Shown one piece after another: positions 6,929 through 11,316 of a stretch of 11,316 nt of DNA. The number at the start of each line of letters is the position of its first letter. Position 1 is the first letter of the stretch. Under the pieces are notes generated by a model that had not been told where the DNA came from, searched no databases, and saw only the letters and a program-made list of their open reading frames with translations. The translations under genes and the position numbers were made by a program. This DNA is from an uncultured Lachnospiraceae bacterium (GTDB lineage Bacteria > Bacillota > Clostridia > Lachnospirales > Lachnospiraceae): contig CAMWJQ010000081.1 of assembly GCA_947174615.1 (NCBI GenBank), positions 1-11,316 of the forward strand, in the 5' to 3' direction.

Positions 6929-7381
6929 CTATTTGTCGAGCACCTTTTTCAGCTCGTCCATAAAGGTATTGATATCTTTAAATTCGCGGTATACGGACGC
7001 AAAGCGGACATATGCCACTGCGTCCAAATCTTTGAGCTTATTCATAACCTGTTCCCCGATGATGCGGCTGCTGATTTCTTTCTCCCCACAGTTTAGAATA
7101 TCTGCCTCTACCTCATCCACCAGCACTTCAATGTGATCCGTGCTGACTGGACGCTTATGGCAGGCGCGCAGAACTCCCGTTTCAATTTTTGCACGATCAT
7201 AAGCTTCCCTGTTGTTATCTTTCTTGATAATTATAAGCGGGATCGCCTCCACTTTCTCATAAGTTGTAAACCGCTTATTGCACACATCACACACCCGTCT
7301 CCTGCGTATGGAACAGTTATCCTCAGCAGGTCTGGAATCAATCACTCTTGTATTTTCATAATTACAGAACGGACACTTCAT
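6929..7381 (-). CDS. nrdR: Transcriptional repressor NrdR
   Basis: NrdR represses ribonucleotide reductase genes, using ATP/dATP binding to sense deoxynucleotide supply. The 150-residue product has the family's N-terminal zinc ribbon with C3, C6, C31 and C34 (MKCPFCNYENTRVIDSRP and RRRVCDVCNKRFTTYE). An ATP-cone follows at about residues 49-139. The length is normal for the family. The ATG at 7381 has GGAGG seven bases upstream (7389-7393). A near-consensus sigma-A promoter lies in the 84-base gap after ylmC, so nrdR need not depend on upstream transcription. A hairpin terminator stands about 45 bases after the stop. I see no nrd genes or clear NrdR boxes in this window, so its targets lie elsewhere. 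Confidence 0.97.
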   Translation of the reverse strand: MKCPFCNYENTRVIDSRPAEDNCSIRRRRVCDVCNKRFTTYEKVEAIPLIIIKKDNNREAYDRAKIETGVLRACHKRPVSTDHIEVLVDEVEADILNCGEKEISSRIIGEQVMNKLKDLDAVAYVRFASVYREFKDINTFMDELKKVLDK

Positions 7382-7423
7382 ACTGTTTCCTCCGAATGCT
7401 TCTTGTTCAAGGCTTCCTGCTTT

Positions 7424-7452
7424 AGTATAAGTGATGTTCCCGCCGATGTCAA
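7424..7452 (-). promoter_or_regulatory. Near-consensus sigma-A promoter of nrdR
   Basis: The minus strand carries a perfect TTGACA -35 (7447-7452) and a TATACT -10 (7424-7429, five of six) separated by exactly 17 bases. Transcription would begin near 7417, about 36 bases before the nrdR ATG. It is the best promoter match in the window and implies strong or constitutive transcription of nrdR. Confidence 0.8.
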
Positions 7453-7465
7453 TTGCCTCAACCCT

Positions 7466-7696
7466 TTAAATATCCACCAAAATAAGGTCTGGACCAATCT
7501 GACGGATACAGTTGTATGGAATGGCGATCACCGAATCATCGGTGAGCATCGACCAGAAGCCCTTACAGCCGGGAACAATGATTTTGCAGATACAGCCTTT
7601 GCACTCATCAATCTCCAAGTCGCATACATGTCCAAGCCTTCTACAGTCTTTGATACATATGACTTCTTTTTTTCTCAGTTCCTTGTAGCTCACCAT
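7466..7696 (-). CDS. ylmC: YlmC/YmxH family PRC-barrel protein, sporulation-associated
   Basis: This 76-residue protein belongs to the small YlmC/YmxH family found in endospore formers; its molecular function is not established. The whole chain is a single PRC-barrel-like beta domain: an opening SYKELRKKEVICIKDCRRLG, then DLEIDECKGCI, and a closing segment with IAIPYNCIRQIGPDLILVDI. It has seven cysteines (for example C14, C18, C25, C32, C35, C37 and C44), which is rich for its size and could allow metal or thiol chemistry, though that is inference. It has no signal peptide or membrane segment. The ATG at 7696 has AGGGGG about eight bases upstream, and that site lies inside the hairpin at 7700-7764. 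It precedes nrdR. Families of this type often neighbour sporulation sigma genes, and sigK is two genes away. Confidence 0.85.
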   Translation of the reverse strand: MVSYKELRKKEVICIKDCRRLGHVCDLEIDECKGCICKIIVPGCKGFWSMLTDDSVIAIPYNCIRQIGPDLILVDI

Positions 7697-7699
7697 AAA

Positions 7700-7764
7700 A
7701 AGTTCCCCCTATACAGCAAAGTGCGTTTTTCTATCATATGCACACAAATCGCATAGGGGAACTT
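7700..7764 (-). promoter_or_regulatory. Long-armed hairpin between the GH3 gene and ylmC, overlapping the ylmC ribosome-binding site
   Basis: Plus-strand arms AAGTTCCCCCTAT (7700-7712) and ATAGGGGAACTT (7753-7764) pair over 12 base pairs with one bulged base and enclose 40 bases. Inside, GC/GC and GTGC/GCAC (7721-7724 with 7740-7743) can extend the stem. In the minus-strand RNA the 5' arm starts just after the GH3 stop and the 3' arm contains the AGGGGG of ylmC. It is followed by a run of five U and then the AUG. It could terminate the ychF-lgt-GH3 transcript, mask the ylmC ribosome-binding site, or both. Confidence 0.6.
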
Positions 7765-7765
7765 G

Positions 7766-9955
7766 TTAAATTTTTAATTCAATTTCTGTGATATCTACGA
7801 TTTCCTCCGCATTTTTGGCAAGCATCAGCATATAACTGCCTGCATCTGCCCGAAAGCAATGCGCTTCTTCATCATAATATGTAAAGGCTTCCCGCTCGAG
7901 CATCAGTGAAATCTCCCGCGTCTCCCCGGCTTCAAGATAAATCTTTTCAAATGCCCGAAGCTCTTTTGCTACCTTTTTGATCTTGGGATACTTGTCTGCT
8001 ACATAAATCTGTGCGACCGCCGCCCCGGCACGAGTCCCGATATTGGAAATATCAAAACTCACCTTCACCGCCGTGCTCTCCGCCGTGTCCTCCACAACCT
8101 CTGCACGAATCCCTGTCATCACAAAGTCCGTATAGGACAGACCATACCCAAACGGAAAAGCGACTGGCACATCATACGTGTCATAATAACGATAGCCCAC
8201 GAAGATATCCTCCCCGTAGCGCACCTTGTCACCACCCGGAAATTCTCCGAGAACCACTGCCGGACAGTCCTTCTCATGAAATGGAAAAGTTTCCGGCAGA
8301 TGTCCCGACGGATTCACATCACCAAAAATCACTTCCGCGAGCGCCATACCGCCCTCCATACCTGCATACCAGCTATAGATCAGCGACGGCGCATCATCAA
8401 GCCACATGCTCATGTCCACGGGAGAGCCCGCCGCCATTGTCACCACTGTGTCTGGTCTTACTTTCAAAAGCTCCACAATCAGCCTGTCCTGCTCATAGGG
8501 CAGCTTCATGTCCGCCCTGTCCTGCCCCTCTGTATCATAGTCGTGCGTCAATCCGCCCACAAAGATGACTGCATCAGCTTCTTTTGCCGCTTCCAGCGCC
8601 TCCTGCATGTATTTTTTGTTCATTTCCTGCCGGCGCTGCTTCTGTTCTGGCGAAACCTCAGCTGCCACCGGCGCTGGGGATTCTACATTGTCCTGATTGA
8701 GACTGTCAGCCTGTCCATTTTCGCTGTCTCCTGTACTTGCCCAGATATTACCGTTATCTTCATTATAGTATCCCGGTTTATAGATGACTTCCGTATTGCC
8801 GCCCAGAAGCATCTGAAATCCCATGAGCGGCGTGATCTCATACAATGCCTTGATCTCAGCGCTCCCGCCGCCGGGTGCGTGCCGCCTGTTGGCATTCTCT
8901 CCTACCACCAACAGCTTCTTGATATTCCTCCTGTCAAGCGGCAGTATGTTTTTATCATTCTTTAACAAGACAATGGATTCCCGCGCAGTCTGACGCAGTG
9001 ACGCCTTGTCAGCATAGTCATTATAACCGCCCGCACTTCGCTGTCCGTCAAGCATGTGAAGTTCGTTCATCACGTTCAGAATGTGGCGGACTTTCTCATC
9101 AATCTTGGCAAACGCTGTCTTTTTATCCACTTCTCCGCTCTCGATCAGTTTGATCAGCGGTTGAGCCATATAATACATGTCAAAATCATTTGTGACAGAC
9201 ATTTCCATGTCAAGCCCACTCATCAACGCTTCCTTTGTGTCATGGACACCGCCCCAGTCCGACACAATGATACCCTCAAAGCCCCATTCCCCACGCAGAA
9301 TTTCATGGAAGAGATACTCATGATGGCAGCAGTGTGTTCCACGCAGCTTATTATAAGCGCCCATGACACCTTTTGCCTTGCCTCTTTTTACCGCTGCCTC
9401 AAAGCCAGGCAGATAAATCTCTCTCAGTGCACGCTCACTGACCTCCACATCCACATCCAGACGCCGCGTCTCCTGATTGTTCACGGCAAAGTGCTTCACG
9501 CACGACGACACATCATTCTCCTCAATTCCCTGTACCAGAGGAACAACAAGCTCCGAGACAAGATAAGGGTCCTCCCCCATGTACTCAAAACTCCGCCCAC
9601 ACAGCGGTGAGCGCATAATATTGATTCCCGGCGCCAGTATCATATCTTTGCCGCGTCCTCTTGCCTCCTTGCCGAGCAGCTTTCCGGTGGAATGTGCAAG
9701 CGCCCTGTTCCAAGTTGCCGCAAGCGCAGTATTACAGGGCAAATAAGACACATAATCGTAGCTGAGTCCCACCTCTCTCCATGAATCATTGCCGAAATCC
9801 TTTCGCACGCCGCGCGGACCATCTGAGGTTTTAAACGGCGGAATACCAAGCCGCTCCACACCTTTTGTGGTAAAAAAACCATTCCCATGAATCAGATCTG
9901 TCTTTTCCTGCAAGGTAAGCTGTGAAATCAGTTTCTCAATTTTTTCTTTTGTCAT
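7766..9955 (-). CDS. Glycoside hydrolase family 3 beta-glucosidase
   Basis: GH3 enzymes release terminal beta-linked sugars, usually glucose, with retention. The 729-residue protein has the N-terminal TIM-barrel-like domain with DGPRG (about 45-49), KHFAVNNQETRR (about 154-165) and the nucleophile motif IVSDWGG (aspartate about residue 233). The second alpha/beta domain follows, with a GGGS loop near 362 and TEGQDRADMKLP, whose glutamate (about 476) fits the family's acid/base residue. A fibronectin-III-like C-terminal domain ends the chain. No signal peptide is present, so it probably acts in the cytoplasm on imported oligosaccharides. Residues about 396-440 form an acidic, Asn/Gln/Ser-rich, low-complexity insertion in the second domain. 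I chose the ATG at 9955, which shares one base with the lgt TGA; a TTG one codon earlier is possible. No transporter or sugar regulator adjoins it. Substrate specificity cannot be read from the sequence. Confidence 0.93.
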   Translation of the reverse strand: MTKEKIEKLISQLTLQEKTDLIHGNGFFTTKGVERLGIPPFKTSDGPRGVRKDFGNDSWREVGLSYDYVSYLPCNTALAATWNRALAHSTGKLLGKEARGRGKDMILAPGINIMRSPLCGRSFEYMGEDPYLVSELVVPLVQGIEENDVSSCVKHFAVNNQETRRLDVDVEVSERALREIYLPGFEAAVKRGKAKGVMGAYNKLRGTHCCHHEYLFHEILRGEWGFEGIIVSDWGGVHDTKEALMSGLDMEMSVTNDFDMYYMAQPLIKLIESGEVDKKTAFAKIDEKVRHILNVMNELHMLDGQRSAGGYNDYADKASLRQTARESIVLLKNDKNILPLDRRNIKKLLVVGENANRRHAPGGGSAEIKALYEITPLMGFQMLLGGNTEVIYKPGYYNEDNGNIWASTGDSENGQADSLNQDNVESPAPVAAEVSPEQKQRRQEMNKKYMQEALEAAKEADAVIFVGGLTHDYDTEGQDRADMKLPYEQDRLIVELLKVRPDTVVTMAAGSPVDMSMWLDDAPSLIYSWYAGMEGGMALAEVIFGDVNPSGHLPETFPFHEKDCPAVVLGEFPGGDKVRYGEDIFVGYRYYDTYDVPVAFPFGYGLSYTDFVMTGIRAEVVEDTAESTAVKVSFDISNIGTRAGAAVAQIYVADKYPKIKKVAKELRAFEKIYLEAGETREISLMLEREAFTYYDEEAHCFRADAGSYMLMLAKNAEEIVDITEIELKI

Positions 9956-10833
9956 CAACCTTTATCCCCCTTTAACCGAATCCTCAGAACAATATTCATC
10001 ACAACCGAAAAGATAAATAACAACAATCCCAAAAGCTGCGACACTGCAATCTGTGTTCCCGGAATCAATAGTCTGTCTGTGCGGATTCCCTCAATGATAA
10101 AACGTCCGATGCCATAGCCGCCGAGGTAAAACAGGCACATCTGCCCATGATATTTTTTGTGTTTATGATACAGGAGCATCATGGTCAGAATCGCCAGATT
10201 CCAGACACCCTCGTACAAAAAAGTTGGATGCACCTGAATAAAATTGACATCTCCCATGAGCGCCATACCGTCAAGCTGTGATTTGGTGATATCCCCGGGA
10301 CGCACCGCATCAACAGGCAGTCTCATGGCAAACAGCGTATCTGTGTACCCTCCAAAGACCTCCCTGTTAAAGAAATTCCCCCAGCGCCCGATAATCTGTC
10401 CCAAAATCAATCCATACACACCACAGTCGCCAATCTGATACGGCGAGAGCTTCTTGATCTTAGCGTACACAAAAAGCGTGATAAAGGCGGCAATCACTGC
10501 TCCATAGATGGCAAGTCCTCCCCGCCTGAGATTGAAAATACTCATAGGGTCCTTCTTGTAGAAGTCCCAGGAAAAGACCACATAGTAAATCCTTGCCCCG
10601 ATGATCGAAAAAATCACCGCATAGATGCCAAAATCCCAGATAATATCCGTATCCATTCCCTCTGTTTTTGCCATTCGCTCCGCCATCAGCACACCAAGAA
10701 TGACGCCAATGCCGATTATCATACCGTAAAATGCTATCTCGAAACCAAAAACGGAAAAGCTTTTGGGCAGATTTTCCAGATAGATTCCCAGATGCGGAAA
10801 GGCGATATCATTTACTCCCATTGTATCAGGCAT
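9955..10833 (-). CDS. lgt: Prolipoprotein diacylglyceryl transferase Lgt
   Basis: Lgt is the membrane enzyme that transfers diacylglycerol from phosphatidylglycerol to the lipobox cysteine of prolipoproteins, the first step of lipoprotein maturation. The 292-residue protein shows about seven hydrophobic segments (for example near 33-51, 66-86, 105-124, 138-150, 211-222, 232-248 and 261-284). The Lgt signature GRWGNFFNREVFG spans 149-161, with HPTFLYEG at 202-209 and GRFIIEGIRTDR at 243-254. Where E. coli has the histidine H103, this protein has a tyrosine in GGLAIYGA (105-112), a substitution I believe is common in Gram-positive homologues. The ATG at 10833 follows a GAGG about nine bases upstream. 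It lies 25 bases after ychF and overlaps the GH3 gene by one base, so the three probably form one transcript. Confidence 0.97.
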   Translation of the reverse strand: MPDTMGVNDIAFPHLGIYLENLPKSFSVFGFEIAFYGMIIGIGVILGVLMAERMAKTEGMDTDIIWDFGIYAVIFSIIGARIYYVVFSWDFYKKDPMSIFNLRRGGLAIYGAVIAAFITLFVYAKIKKLSPYQIGDCGVYGLILGQIIGRWGNFFNREVFGGYTDTLFAMRLPVDAVRPGDITKSQLDGMALMGDVNFIQVHPTFLYEGVWNLAILTMMLLYHKHKKYHGQMCLFYLGGYGIGRFIIEGIRTDRLLIPGTQIAVSQLLGLLLFIFSVVMNIVLRIRLKGDKG

Positions 10834-10858
10834 ATTTTTTTACCTCACTGAATTATTT

Positions 10859-11316
10859 TTATACATTAAACCGGAACAAAATCACATCTCCATCCTTCAC
10901 AACGTACTCCTTGCCCTCCAGACCGACAAGCCCCTTGTCTCTCGCCGCTGCAAGAGAGCCGTTGTCCAGCAAATCTTTGTAATTGACAACCTCTGCCCGG
11001 ATAAAACCGCGCTCGAAATCCGTGTGAATCCTGCCCGCCGCCTGCGGCGCCTTTGTGCCGACTTTAATCGTCCATGCGCGGCATTCATCCTCGCCTGCTG
11101 TGAGGAAGCTAATCAATCCTAACAACCTATAGCTTGCTGCGATCAGCTTGTCAAGCCCGGATTCCTTTAAACCTAAATCGTCAAGAAACATTGTCTTTTC
11201 GTCATCGTCAAGCTCCGCGATCTCCTGCTCGATCTGAGCGCAGATCACAAAAACCTCAAAGCCTTCCTCTGCCGCATACACCCGGACTGCCTTCACACCC
11301 TCATTGTCTGCACCAT
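10859..11316 (-). CDS. ychF: YchF (Obg-like ATPase), C-terminal part; gene runs off the right edge
   Basis: YchF/OLA1 is a ribosome-associated P-loop NTPase of the Obg family that prefers ATP and is linked to stress responses. Only the last 151 codons are present; the nucleotide-binding G domain lies beyond the window. What is visible is the end of the helical domain (VICAQIEQEIAELDDDEK, FLDDLGLKESGLDKLI). The C-terminal TGS domain follows from about LISFLTAGEDECRAWTIK, through TKAPQAAGRIHTDFERGFIRAEV, to the family's conserved end GDVILFRFNV. The frame is open to the edge. A GTG at 11294-11296 is internal and not a start, because homology-like sequence (ADNEGVK) continues upstream of it. lgt follows after 25 bases with no terminator between them. 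Confidence 0.96.
   Translation of the reverse strand, partial: GADNEGVKAVRVYAAEEGFEVFVICAQIEQEIAELDDDEKTMFLDDLGLKESGLDKLIAASYRLLGLISFLTAGEDECRAWTIKVGTKAPQAAGRIHTDFERGFIRAEVVNYKDLLDNGSLAAARDKGLVGLEGKEYVVKDGDVILFRFNV

Noticed and set aside
7133..7756. 207-residue plus-strand frame across nrdR and ylmC
   Set aside because: It overlaps two well-supported genes, the nrdR promoter and the ylmC hairpin, and shows no domain-like sequence.
8011..8965. Long plus-strand open frames (185 and 229 residues) opposite the GH3 gene
   Set aside because: They are shadows of the minus-strand GH3 coding sequence, with odd proline-, histidine- and cysteine-rich composition and no ribosome-binding sites or motifs.
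10244..10982. Plus-strand frames opposite lgt and the ychF-lgt junction
   Set aside because: They are antisense shadows of lgt and ychF without start signals or recognisable composition.
1..11316. CRISPR array, insertion sequence, prophage, toxin-antitoxin or defence genes, tRNA or rRNA
   Set aside because: No regularly spaced repeats, transposase or integrase motifs, terminal inverted repeats or RNA gene cores were seen. The window is densely filled with core genes on one strand.

Overview
This window looks like ordinary chromosomal core sequence from an endospore-forming Clostridia member, most likely of the Lachnospiraceae type. The reasons are the order comM(yifB)-dprA-topA-codY, a mother-cell sigma factor (SigK) with a YlmC/YmxH-type PRC-barrel protein nearby, NrdR, CodY, Gram-positive-type Shine-Dalgarno sequences and moderate G+C. 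The family-level placement is an inference from gene order and protein character; no search was run. All ten confident genes lie on the minus strand, so transcription runs from the right edge to the left edge.

Reading in the direction of transcription, the first block (11316 to 7766) is the 3' part of ychF, then lgt, then a glycoside hydrolase family 3 beta-glucosidase whose ATG overlaps the lgt stop. It ends at a long-armed hairpin (7700-7764) that also covers the Shine-Dalgarno sequence of the next gene. The second block (7696 to 6929) is ylmC and nrdR; nrdR has a near-consensus sigma-A promoter of its own and is followed by a hairpin terminator. A 282-base gap (6647-6928) follows, holding that terminator, a G+C-richer stretch with a possible 35-codon plus-strand ORF, and candidate sporulation promoter elements. 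The third block (6646 to 3197) is sigK, comM and dprA. The fourth (3085 to 19) is topA, with a clear sigma-A promoter, and codY, with a likely promoter and a possible CodY box in the gap before it.

Functionally the window mixes information processing (TopA, DprA, ComM, YchF), regulation of nucleotide and amino-acid metabolism (NrdR, CodY), sporulation (SigK, YlmC), envelope lipoprotein maturation (Lgt) and one catabolic enzyme (the GH3 glucosidase). The neighbours do not form a single pathway.

I found no mobile element, CRISPR array, tRNA, rRNA or recognisable new multi-gene system. The most interesting points are a SigK that cannot encode a pro-sequence and is not interrupted, the hairpin that could sequester the ylmC ribosome-binding site, the unexplained stretch between nrdR and sigK, and a 15-base direct repeat across the sigK stop codon.
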